Part shown: positions 23,864 through 33,700 of the stretch, one piece after another
Position numbering within the stretch: the first letter of the stretch is position 1
How the letters are laid out: the number at the start of each line of letters is the position of its first letter
Made by a program: the position numbers and the translations under genes
Source: Streptomyces rapamycinicus NRRL 5491
GTDB lineage: Bacteria > Actinomycetota > Actinomycetes > Streptomycetales > Streptomycetaceae
DNA length: 64,000 bases
Direction of reading: 5' to 3'
Assembly: GCF_024298965.1 (NCBI RefSeq)
Contig: NZ_CP085193.1
Span: 2,418,001-2,482,000 of the forward strand
Notes under the pieces: generated by a model
What the model saw: only the letters and a program-made list of their open reading frames with translations
Databases searched by the model: none
Told to the model about the DNA's origin: nothing

Positions 23864-25072
23864 ATGTCTGCCGCCGAGAGCACCGATGAGAGCATTCCGC
23901 GCCTGCCCTTCGACCAGTCCGGTCTGATGGAGTTGCCGCCCCGGTTCGCCGAGCTGCGGGAGAACGATCCCATCGTCAAGGTCCTCACCCCGGTCGGCGA
24001 TCCGGCGTGGCTGGTCACCCGGCATGAGGATGTGAAGAAGCTCATCTCCGACGCGCGTTTGGGCCGCTCGCATTTCGATCCGCCGAACGCACCGCGCTAC
24101 AGCGCGGCGGTCATTCTCGGCGGTCCGCGGGGCGAGTACGAAACCGAGGTCGTCGACCACACCAAGGCGCGGCAGGTGCTGATTCCGTCGTTCAGTGCCC
24201 AGCGGATGCGTTCCCTGCGGCCGCGGATCCAGCGGACGGTGGACGAGTTGCTGAGCCGATTCCAGGAGCTTCCGCAGCCGGCGGACTTCCACCAGGAGAT
24301 CGCGAAGCGGCTTCCGGTGTTTGTCATCAGCGAACTGCTGGGCATCCCCTTCGCCGACCGTGAGCAGCTCGGTACCTGGTCGCAAGGCACCTTCCACACC
24401 AGCGACCAGCAGCTGGCCGTCACGGCCATGCTGGAAATGCGCGAGTACATCGCGAAGTTCATCGAACTCAAGCGCGCCGAACCGGCCGACGACGTCATCA
24501 CCGACCTGGTCCTCAAGCAGCAGGAGACGGGATTCCCGCCGGACGACGCCATTCAGACGTACGTATCGACGCTGATCATCGCCGGTTTCGAGACCAGTGT
24601 GTCGTTCACCGACTACGGCACCCTGCTGTTCCTGCGGAATCCGGATCAGCGGGCGCTGCTGGAGGCGGATCCCGGCCTGGCTCCCCGTGCCGTGGAAGAG
24701 ATCCTGCGGTTCGCGCCCGCCTCCGACGCCTGCATCACCAGGTACGCGCGGACGGATTTCGAGTACAAGGGGACGCGGATCTCCGAAGGGGATCTGATCG
24801 CGCTGAGCCCGCAGACGGCCAACCGTGACCCCCGCGTCTTCCGGGAGCCGGAGCGTTTCGACATCACGCGGAACGAGAACCCGCATATGACGCTCGCCTA
24901 CGGCCTGCACTACTGCATTGGCGCCCCGCTGGTCCGCGTCATGCTGGACGTGCTGTACCAGACGCTGTTCGCCCGCCTTCCCGGGCTGCGACTCGCGGTG
25001 CCGATCGACGAGCTGGTGTCCAGGAACAACGTGCTGACGGGAGGGCTCACCTCGCTGCCCGTGGCCTGGTGA
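23864..25072 (+). CDS. Cytochrome P450 tailoring oxygenase
   Basis: This 402-residue bacterial class I P450 probably hydroxylates or otherwise oxidises the polyketide or a carrier-bound amino acid; the substrate cannot be read from sequence. The ATG follows TAGGAGA. The I-helix has IIAGFETS (AGxET near residue 240, with Thr for oxygen activation) and the K-helix has EEILR (near 278-283). The haem ligand is Cys351 in LAYGLHYCIGAPL. In most bacterial P450s this loop reads FGxGxHxCxG; here the Phe is Leu344 and the first Gly is Ala345, while Gly347, His349 and Gly353 are kept. Its partner ferredoxin is immediately upstream and a hairpin terminator lies 32 bp downstream. Confidence 0.95.
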   Translation: MSAAESTDESIPRLPFDQSGLMELPPRFAELRENDPIVKVLTPVGDPAWLVTRHEDVKKLISDARLGRSHFDPPNAPRYSAAVILGGPRGEYETEVVDHTKARQVLIPSFSAQRMRSLRPRIQRTVDELLSRFQELPQPADFHQEIAKRLPVFVISELLGIPFADREQLGTWSQGTFHTSDQQLAVTAMLEMREYIAKFIELKRAEPADDVITDLVLKQQETGFPPDDAIQTYVSTLIIAGFETSVSFTDYGTLLFLRNPDQRALLEADPGLAPRAVEEILRFAPASDACITRYARTDFEYKGTRISEGDLIALSPQTANRDPRVFREPERFDITRNENPHMTLAYGLHYCIGAPLVRVMLDVLYQTLFARLPGLRLAVPIDELVSRNNVLTGGLTSLPVAW

Positions 25073-25103
25073 CCGACGCAGGAGGAGCCTGAACGGCAAC
25101 AGG

Positions 25104-25150
25104 CGCCCCGGCGAGAGCCCGTCCGCGGGCGCGACCGGGGCGTCTTCTTC
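25104..25150 (+). terminator. Probable intrinsic terminator after the P450
   Basis: Arms CGCCCCGG (25104-25111) and CCGGGGCG (25135-25142) pair perfectly. Inside them GCCCG-TCCG-CGGGC can form an inner stem. TCTTCTTC follows. It begins 32 bp after the P450 stop and would end the ferredoxin-P450 transcript. Confidence 0.6.
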
Positions 25151-25163
25151 ATGCCGCCAGCTC

Positions 25164-25227
25164 GCCGCACCGTCGGGTCGCCGCACCGCCAGGTCGCCGC
25201 ACCGCCAGGTCGCCGCACCGCCAGGTC
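25164..25227. repeat. Four tandem copies of a 16-bp unit (GCCGCACCGCCAGGTC)
   Basis: Units start at 25164, 25180, 25196 and 25212. The first has three differences and the other three are identical. The array is non-coding, between the P450 terminator and the regulator gene. It may be slippage-derived, and a role is not evident. Confidence 0.75.
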
Positions 25228-25286
25228 GTCAGTTCGCCAGTCCGCCGATCCCTGATCATCCACGCATCCACGGGCATACCTGGCCG

Positions 25287-25304
25287 GTGGCAGGACAGTG
25301 CCAC
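25287..25304. promoter_or_regulatory. Candidate operator, copy 2: GTGGCAGGACAGTGCCAC
   Basis: This inverted repeat has arms GTGGCA and TGCCAC around a 6-bp centre. Its core matches the site at 23312-23329 at 15 of 16 positions. It lies about 400 bp upstream of the PucR-type regulator start, so autoregulation is possible. Confidence 0.6.
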
Positions 25305-25702
25305 TCGGATCTTGAGACGGCGCCGGGGCGGCGCGGGACGGCAGAATGATGTCGGGGCTGCGTTAACGGGGAGGTTGCTGCGGTGTGCAGTGCCAGTAAT
25401 GAAGTCTCATCAGAGATGAAGGCGGCCCTTTTCCGCCACAGCCAGGGACCAGTGGCTGTCGGGCGGTCCTTACGGAAGTTCGCCAGCGGGGCTTTCGGCA
25501 TCATGTCGGCCATGCCGCCGTGTATCTGGCCGTCAGGGTCGGCATCCGGGCATTCTCCGGCCTGAACAGCGCCTTCAGCGCGACGTCCGCCGCGCATCTC
25601 ATCCCGCGTGTGCGCTCTCGCATCACTGCTGCGGCGCATCACTTCCTGCTGTGGTGCAGCACCTTTCATGGACCATTTAACATCTTCGTCACGGGGGCAT
25701 CG

Positions 25703-27709
25703 GTGCCAAGTTTGGGTTCACTGTGCGAAAAACCGGCCTTAGGGCTTCATTTCCTTGATGCTGGCGACCGCGACTCCTTCCGGGCCCGCTCGGTGCTGGG
25801 TGTCTGGCTGTCCGATCCGGAATCGGAGAGGAACATTCGGCTCCTGGACACCGGGCTGCGCGATCTGCTGGTCATCGTGGCGTCTGATCAGCCGTGGCTG
25901 ACCGATCCCGCCGCCGCCGAGCACCGGATCCGCATCCTGGCGCGCAGCGGGGCGGCGGGACTCGCGATCATGCGCACCGCTCCGCAGGACGTGCCCGAGG
26001 CCGTACTGGTGAATGCCAGGAAGCACAGTGTGCCACTGCTCGTCGGCAGCGAGGAGCTGTGCGGATCGGAGGTGGCGCAGGTCGTCAGCCGTGAGCGACT
26101 GCGGGAGTACGAGGACCGTGCTCAGCAACTGGAGGAGATGCTGGACCAGATACGACGGCCGGGGAGGCAGGGGCACCACAGACTGCAGACCCTGCTCGAC
26201 CGGCTGGCCAAGGCGGTGGAGGGGTCGGTGCGCCTGGTCGACCCGCACAAGGCCGTGCTGGCCTCCGAATTGAGCGCGGGAGGCCCGCTGGTCGAACCGC
26301 CGGCCGCCATGGTGGCACGCATCGTGGGCGGGGAAGTGGGAGCCGCGTCCATCAACCATGGGAAGCACAGCGTGCGCCTCTACTCGATCGGCTATCACCC
26401 ACCCCACATGGTTCTCATCGTGGTGCGCGACCAGGACTTCAACGAGTCCACCGAGAAGATCATCGCGCGCTCCACCGTGCTGCTGAGCCTGCTGATACGC
26501 GCGGAGGAGATGGACAGCGACCAGTACCGGCTGCAGCAGACCATGAGCTCGATGCGGGCCGCGGTGCTCCATCTGGCGCTGAACGGTCTCACCCAACTCG
26601 CCCAGGAGATCGGTCAGTCCCTGTACCCCGGGCTGTTCTCCGCCGATCAGGTCCGGGTGCATCTCATCACCTGTGGTGAGCGGGAGCTGAACGCAACGGC
26701 CTCCAAGCTGGAGAACGCACTGCGTCAGCAGGCCCTGGTCGTCCGTTCGCCGTTCCGTTCCGATCAGCTCTTCGTCGTCACGCCCGAGTGGCCGTCCGTG
26801 TCCTCGTCCTCGTCCCCACCCTCGTCTTCGTCCCCGCCCTCGTCCGGTGAGGACCGCGGGATGAGCGTCGTCCAACGGCTGCACCACCTGGTGACCGACG
26901 TTCCGGGGCTCCGGATGGGCGCCAGCCACCCCAAGCCGCTGGCGAGCCTCGAAGAGGCACACCAAGAGGCACACCGGGCCCTCACCATGGCGGGGAACAG
27001 CCAGGAGAAGCTGGTGACGGCGGCCCGGGAGGAGCCCGGTCTGTCCTTCTTCCTCGACCCGGGCGCCGGCCAGGCGTGGGCAGAGGCTTTCCTCCGCCCG
27101 CTCGACACCCTCGCCCCCGCCGTACGGGAGAGCATTCTGCGAACGATCGATCTGTCGTTGCGGTTCTCCCGTCTCGATGTGGCGAAGGCCACTGGCTCTC
27201 ATCGCAACACGGTGGCGGCGCGCATCGCGAAGGTCAGTGAGCTCCTCGCCCTGGATCTCACCCGCCTGCCGGACCGGGCGGTGCTCAGTCTCGCGCTGGA
27301 GCTCCGGGCCTTGCCTCCCCATAGGCCCCACACAGCCCATACGCCCCATACTGCGAACGCGGTGTCCGGTGAGCGAAGCCTCGGCGATCTGCTGGCGGAC
27401 GACGGTGCCCAGGAATGGGCCCGGATCTACCTCGGGCGTCTCGACGCGGATCGCAGAGACCTACGGCGGACGCTGGCGGCGTGGGTGGCCCGCGGCGGCA
27501 ACGTGGAGCAGACCGCGCAAAAAGTCGGCGTGCATCTGAAGACGGTCCGCAACCATCTCCGCGCGGCCGAGAGCCTGCTCAACTGCCGCCTCCTGGGAAC
27601 CCCCGGACTCACGCATGACCTGGTGCTGGCCATGCATGCCCTGGGGGTCGCCCAAGTCCTGCCCGACCACCTGGTGCGGTCCCCCTCCCGCCGGCTGCGG
27701 GCGGCCTGA
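25703..27709 (+). CDS. PucR-family transcriptional regulator with two C-terminal helix-turn-helix segments
   Basis: This is a 668-residue cytoplasmic regulator and the only regulatory gene in the window, so it probably controls the cluster. The N-terminal about 130 residues (PSLGSLCEKPALGLHFL onward) match the PucR ligand-sensing domain. A coiled-coil-like segment (RLREYEDRAQQLEEMLDQI) follows, then a long middle region with a Ser/Pro-rich stretch near residues 363-383. Near 487-517 is the PucR-type HTH (SRLDVAKATGSHRNTVAAR), and near 597-627 lies a second, similar HTH (GNVEQTAQKVGVHLKTVRNH). The frame is open back to 25520, but that sequence is not family-like. I chose GTG 25703 because GGGGG lies 6 nt upstream and the family motif starts there. 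The gene converges on the NRPS that ends at 27753, leaving 43 bp with no clear hairpin. Confidence 0.88.
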   Translation: MPSLGSLCEKPALGLHFLDAGDRDSFRARSVLGVWLSDPESERNIRLLDTGLRDLLVIVASDQPWLTDPAAAEHRIRILARSGAAGLAIMRTAPQDVPEAVLVNARKHSVPLLVGSEELCGSEVAQVVSRERLREYEDRAQQLEEMLDQIRRPGRQGHHRLQTLLDRLAKAVEGSVRLVDPHKAVLASELSAGGPLVEPPAAMVARIVGGEVGAASINHGKHSVRLYSIGYHPPHMVLIVVRDQDFNESTEKIIARSTVLLSLLIRAEEMDSDQYRLQQTMSSMRAAVLHLALNGLTQLAQEIGQSLYPGLFSADQVRVHLITCGERELNATASKLENALRQQALVVRSPFRSDQLFVVTPEWPSVSSSSSPPSSSSPPSSGEDRGMSVVQRLHHLVTDVPGLRMGASHPKPLASLEEAHQEAHRALTMAGNSQEKLVTAAREEPGLSFFLDPGAGQAWAEAFLRPLDTLAPAVRESILRTIDLSLRFSRLDVAKATGSHRNTVAARIAKVSELLALDLTRLPDRAVLSLALELRALPPHRPHTAHTPHTANAVSGERSLGDLLADDGAQEWARIYLGRLDADRRDLRRTLAAWVARGGNVEQTAQKVGVHLKTVRNHLRAAESLLNCRLLGTPGLTHDLVLAMHALGVAQVLPDHLVRSPSRRLRAA

Positions 27710-27752
27710 CCCGCGTTCTTCACTCCCGTACTCCGCGTGCGCCCTGTGCTCC

Positions 27753-30700
27753 TCATGCTTCCCGTGCTCCGACATCGCGAGCGACGACAGTGCCGATCTC
27801 GTTCGCCGCCGCGGTGTCGAGCATCTCCGAGTGGGTGCATTCGATGTCGACGATCTTGATGTCCCCTTCCGCATAACGCCGCCAATCCAGGGGGTCGCCC
27901 GTCCTCGCGTCGCTCTCCGGTATCGCCGCCCGTACCAGGATGATGTCGCCCTTGAGGACGGGAGGAGTGTGGCGCGCCATCATGTCGAGATTCGTCTGGT
28001 AGGCCCGGTAGATGCCGTCGACGTGCTCTTCGCTGACCTCGGTCTCGAGGGCAGGTGGCCGCCACAGCTCGTCGTCCGCCACCGGGTCGTACTGGTTACG
28101 GGCGACCCTGAGCAGGTCCTCGACCACTTCCCTGCGGGACGGGCACCAGAGCGGTTCGGTGCTCTGCCGCTCGATGGGATACGCGTCCAGGAGGAACAGC
28201 CGGTCGACCCTTTCCCCCATGGCCTCGAGGCGTGCGGCCATGGCGTGCGCCACCAGCCCGCCGAAGGACCAGCCCAGGAGGTTGTACGGACCCGAGGGCT
28301 GGATCGACCTCATCGTGGCCACGTAGTCGTCCGCCATCTCGTCGACGCTCGCCGCCGCCTCCCGCGACACATCGAGACCACGAGCCTGGAGGGCGTAGAG
28401 GGAGAAGCCGCCGACCGCGTGTCCGGCCAGCGCCTGGTAGGCCCAACCGATGCCACTCGCCGGATGCACACAGAACAGCTTGGGTGCGTCCGGCTCGGAC
28501 CTGATGGCCAGGACGGTGTCGAAGTCGTGTGAGCTCTCCCCGTCGTCCAGGAGGCGAGCGAGCCGAGCCGGGGACGGGGCCTGGAACAGGGCCTGCATGC
28601 CCAGGCGGGCGCCGGTATCCGCGCGCAACCGGCCCATCAAGCGCATGGCGAGGAGGGAATGGCCGCCGAGCGCGAAGAAGTCGGCGTCGGCGGGGACGTG
28701 TGGCAGGCCCAGCACCTGGGCGAACAACCCGCAGAGCAGCTCTTCGGTGGGGGTGGCCGGTGCGCGGCCGGGGGCGGGGGTGTAGTCGGGGGCGGGCAGC
28801 GCCTTGCGGTCCAGTTTCCCGTTCGCCGTCAGCGGCAGGTTCTTCAGTACGACGACGGCGGTGGGCACCATGTGCTCCGGCAGGACCTTGGTCAGGAATT
28901 CCCGCAGTTCTGAGGCCTCCGGCGATGGACCGGGGCCGGCCGCTGGTACGGCGTAGCCGGTCAGCCGCCGGTCCCCGGGGCGGTCTTCGCGGAGCACGAC
29001 CGCCGCCCGTGCCACCTGCGGATGCGACGCCAGCGCCGCCTCCACCTCACCCAACTCGATACGGAAGCCCCGCACCTTCACCTGATCATCCACCCGGCCG
29101 ACGAACTCCAGCCGCCCATCCGCCCGCCACCGCACCAGATCCCCGGTCCGGTACATCCGCCCACCGGACCCGGCGAACGGACACGCCACAAACCGCCCCG
29201 CCGTCAACCCCGCACGCCCCGCATACCCCCGCGCCAACCCCGCACCCGCCACATACAACTCACCCACCACACCCGACGGCACCAACCCCAAACCACCATC
29301 CAGCACATACAGCGACGTGTTGGACAACGGACGACCCAACGGCGGTACACCCTGGTCAGCGGGGTCAAGCGTGGCGGTGGTGGACCAGATGGTGCACTCG
29401 GTCGGACCGTACAGATTGACCACCCCCGAACCCAACTCGCCCAACCGCCGAGCCAGACCAGCCGGCAGCGCCTCACCACCGGCCAGCACCCGCAGCTCCC
29501 GCAGCATCTCCGGAGCCTGGGAGGCGATGGCCTGCCACAGCGTCGGCGTCGCCTGCATCACCGACACCCGCCACCGCCTGACCAACCCCGACAACGCCAC
29601 CGGATCACCCACCTCAGCATCCGAAGCCACCACCACCCCCGCCCCACACACCAGCGGCAAAAACACCTCCAACGCCGCAATATCGAACGAAACCGTGGTC
29701 ACCGCCAACAACCGATCCCCAACACCCAGCGACACCCGCTCCCCCACCGCAGCCAAAAACCCCTCAACAGCCCCCCGGGACACCACCACACCCTTCGGAA
29801 CACCCGTCGACCCCGAGGTATAGATGACATACGCCGGATGCCGAGAATCAAGCGAACCGATGCGATCAGCGTCCGTCAGATCGGTGGCCGATGCCTGAGC
29901 CAATCGCTGCTGAGTGTGCTGGTCATCCAACACCAGCAACCGCAGACCGTCCGCTGCCGGTACCCGCTCGGCCGTCTCCGCCGTGGCCAGCACCACCTCC
30001 GGCCGGGCATCGCCCAGCATGAAGGCGATCCGGCTCGCCGGATAACGCGGATCGATCGGCACGTACGCCCCACCAGCCTTCACCACCGCCAACAACGCCA
30101 CCACCATCTCCACCGACCGCGACACCACCAACCCCACCCGGGACTCCGGCCCCCCCCCCCACCCCCCCAACACCCGAGCCAGCCGATTCGCCCGCTCATT
30201 CACCTCCCCATACGACACCTCACACCCCTCACACACCACCGCCACCGCACCCCGATCACGCCGCACCCACCCCTCAAACAACCCCGGCAGCACATCGACA
30301 GCACCTTCACCCATCGCATCGGGCCCATCCCCACCCCAGCGCGTCAGTTGCCCCCGCTCCTCCCCGCTGAGCACATCGATCCGCCCCACCAGACACCCCG
30401 GATCAGCAGCAATCGCCTCCAGCACCCGCACAAAGCGAGCCGCGATCACCTCCACCGCATCCCGGTCGAACACATCAGGCCGATATCCCCACCGCACCTG
30501 AAGCCGCTCACCAGGAATCACCGTCAACGCCAACGTGTAATGCGTCGCATCCCGGCCCCCGCCGGCCCGCACGGTCACGCCACTGTCTCCCAGAGCCCCC
30601 GAAGCCGCGTCGGGCGCCACCGGATAGTTCTCAAAAATCACCACCGTGTCGAACCGGGCCCCCGCACCCACCGCAGCCTGGATCTCCGGCAACCCCACGA

Positions 30701-33700
30701 ACTGATGCTCCGACAACCGCGCCTGCGCCTCCTGCAACCCCGACAACAACCCCAACACCCGCACCCCAGCCCCAGCCCTGACCCGCACCGGCACCGTATT
30801 GATACACAACCCCACCAACGACTCAGCACCCGCCAACTCCACCGGCCGCACCGCCACCGTCGCCCCGAACACCACATCCTCACGCCCCAACAACCGACCC
30901 AACACCACACCCCACGCCCCCTGCACCAACGTGTTCAACGTCAGCCCCAACCCCCGACCACGCTCCACCAACCGCCCCGTCAAACCCTCCCCAACCTCAC
31001 ACCACACCTCACCCGGCACCACCCCACCACCACCAGAAACCACCGGCCCCAACACCGACGCCTCCATCACCCCCGCCAACACCCCACACCACGCCGCAAC
31101 CCCCGCACCCCGATCCCGCGACCCATACCACGCGAGATACTCGCGGTACGGCGTGGGCCTGGGAAGTGCGGACTCCTGACCCGGCCGTTCGTACAGGGTG
31201 AACAGATCCCGCACCACCAGCGGAGTGGACCAGCCGTCCAGCAGGATGTGGTGATTCGTCATCACCAACCGGAAACGGTCCGCCCCCAGTCGGAACAGCG
31301 CGAACCGCAGCAACGGCGGCCGCGTCAGATCAAAGCGATCGACCCGGTCCTCCGCCAGCCACCGCTCGAAGGCATCCCGCGCCTCGGCCTCCCCCAGCCC
31401 CCGCAGATCCTCCTCCCGCCACGGCACCCGCACCCCACCAGGCACCACCTGAACCGGCACCGACACACCCTCATGCACAAACCCCGCACCCACATGCGGA
31501 TACCGCCGCAACAACCCCTCCGCGGCCGCACGCAACCGCGTCGCATCCACCGAACCCTCTAGGTCGAAGACCAGCTGCACCATGTACACATCCGGCGCGG
31601 CATCGTCATAGACCGCATGGAACAGCAACCCCTCCTGCAACGGGGTCAGCGGCAGGATGTCGTCGGCCTCCGGGACCAGCGTCTCGACGTGTTCGATCCC
31701 GGCTTGATCGAGCGGGACCAGCGGCAGGTCGGAGGGTGTGTGACCACCGGACGTGGGATGCCTGAGATGGGCGATCAGTCCGTCCACGGCCGTGCGCCAT
31801 GCCTCGGCGAACCGGCTGACCTCCGCTTCCGTCATCAGGTGGCCGGCCCAGGCCCAGGTCGCCGTGAGGCGCGGCCCGTCGGGGGTGTCCTCGGTGAGTG
31901 CGTTGATGTCGAGGCAGTGGGTGAGGGCCAGATCGGGGTCGGAGCCGCCGCCGAGGGCCGTACTCTCCTTGGCGTAGGGCCAGTTGGCGGATCCGCTGCC
32001 GGTGTACCGGCCGAGGTAGTTGAAGCCGATGTGCGGTGTGTTCAGCGCCGCGAGCCGGGGTCCGGTGTGGGGGTTGAGGTAGCGCAGCAGACCGTAGCCG
32101 ATGCCGTGGTCCGGGACGCGGAGCTGTTCCTTCACGCGTTTGAGCGCACCGCTCAGGTTGGCGGCGCCGGTTGCCACGTCGGTCCAGTCGATGGGACCCG
32201 CGTCGAGGCGTACCGGATACATGCTGGTGAACCAGCCGATGGTGCGGGTCAGGTCCAGGGCCTCGGCGATGTCTTCGCGACCGTGTCCCTCGACGTTGAC
32301 CAGCAGGGCGGTGGCTTCGGCGGTGCCGTAGCAGTGGGCCGCGGCCAGGACCAGGGCCGTGAGGAGCACGTCGTCGACCCCCGCGTGGTAGGCGGCGGGC
32401 ACGGTCGTGAGGAGGGGCTCGGTGCGTGCCGGGTCGAGGACGACGGTGAGCGAACGCAGGCTGCGCACGTCATCACGGGCGGGGTCGAGTGCGTCGGTGG
32501 CCACGGTGAGCCCGGGGTCCCCGGTCATACGGGTCCACATGTCCAGTTCGTCTTCCCGGGCGGGGTCGACGGCCTGGTCGGCGAGCAGTCGCGCCCATCG
32601 GCGGAAGGAGGTTCCGACGGGCTGGAGTGCGGGGGGCCGGGCGGCCTCGATCGCCTCGTACGCGGCGATGAGGTCGGGCAGCAGCACCCGCCAGGACACT
32701 CCGTCCATCACCAGGTGGTGGGCCAGCAGGAGCAACCGGCCGGGGCGCCGCTCCCCCGCGTCCAGCCAGACCACCTGCAGCACGGTGCCGGAGTGCGGGT
32801 CCAGTCGGGCCTGGCCCGCCGCGCTCTCGGCCGCCACCGCCGCCCGCAGATCCGCCTCGCCACCTCCGATCACCGCGGTCCGGCGTACCAGATCGGCTGC
32901 CGCGATGGATCCGGGCGGTGTGATCTCCAGCCGCCAGGCGTCGGTGCCACCGCCGCCGGTGGTGCCGCCGCCGGGGCGACCCCCGTCGGTGGTGCCGTCC
33001 CCGTCGGCGATCCGCAGTCGCAGTCGCAGTGCGTCATGGTGGTCGATCACGGCCTGTACCGATGGGATCAGCCGGTCGAGTGTCAGCGTCGGTGGCACTT
33101 CCAGCAGCACCGACTGGTGATATCCGGTGGTCGCCCCTTCGCGCTCGCGCAGCCAGTGCATGATCGGGGTCATGGGCAGTGTGCCCACTCCGTTGTCCTC
33201 CACCGCCGGGGCCTCGGCGGTCCGGGTGGCGGTGGCGGCGAGGGCGGCGGGTGTCTTGTGCTGGAACACCTCACGCGGCGTGAACACCAGCCCCGCACGA
33301 CGAGCCCGGCTCACCAACTGGATGGACATGATGCTGTCCCCACCCAACGCGAAGAAGTCGGCATCGGCAGGGACGTCGGCCAGGCCCAGCACCTGGGCGA
33401 ACAACCCGCAGAGCAGCTCTTCGGTGGGGGTGGCCGGTGCGCGGCCAGGGGCCGGGGTGTAGTCGGGGGCGGGCAGCGCCTTGCGGTCCAGCTTCCCGTT
33501 CGCCGTCAACGGCAACTGCTCCAGTACGACAACGGCCGAGGGCACCATGTGCTCCGGCAGGGCCCCTGTCAGGAACTCCCGCAACTCCGTTGCCACCGGA
33601 CGGGACCCGGTCGTCGGTACGGCATAGCCGATCAGCCGCCGGTCGCCCGGCCGGTCCTCGCGGACCATCACCGCCGCCCGTGCCACCTGCGGATGCGACG

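Larger units (their letters stand above)
25073..25702. promoter_or_regulatory. Intergenic region between P450 and regulator
   Basis: This 630-bp stretch holds the P450 terminator, the 16-bp tandem array and operator copy 2. Beyond these (25305-25690) I see no gene that I can support. Short open frames on both strands have no ribosome site or family resemblance. The regulator's promoter should lie in the right half, but I could not place it. Confidence 0.5.

Noticed and set aside
23411..25186. 591-codon minus-strand frame across ferredoxin and P450
   Set aside because: It is antisense to two clearly conserved genes and its translation has no recognisable domain.
25520..25702. Upstream extension of the PucR-type regulator
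   Set aside because: The PucR domain begins at PSLGSL. GTG 25703 has a GGGGG ribosome site, and the extension has no family resemblance.
25739..27349. 536-codon minus-strand frame opposite the regulator
   Set aside because: The plus strand encodes a PucR-type protein with HTH motifs; the antisense product is Gln/Arg/Gly-rich without motifs.
27710..27752. Possible bidirectional terminator between the converging regulator and NRPS genes
   Set aside because: I found no inverted repeat of useful length in these 43 bases.
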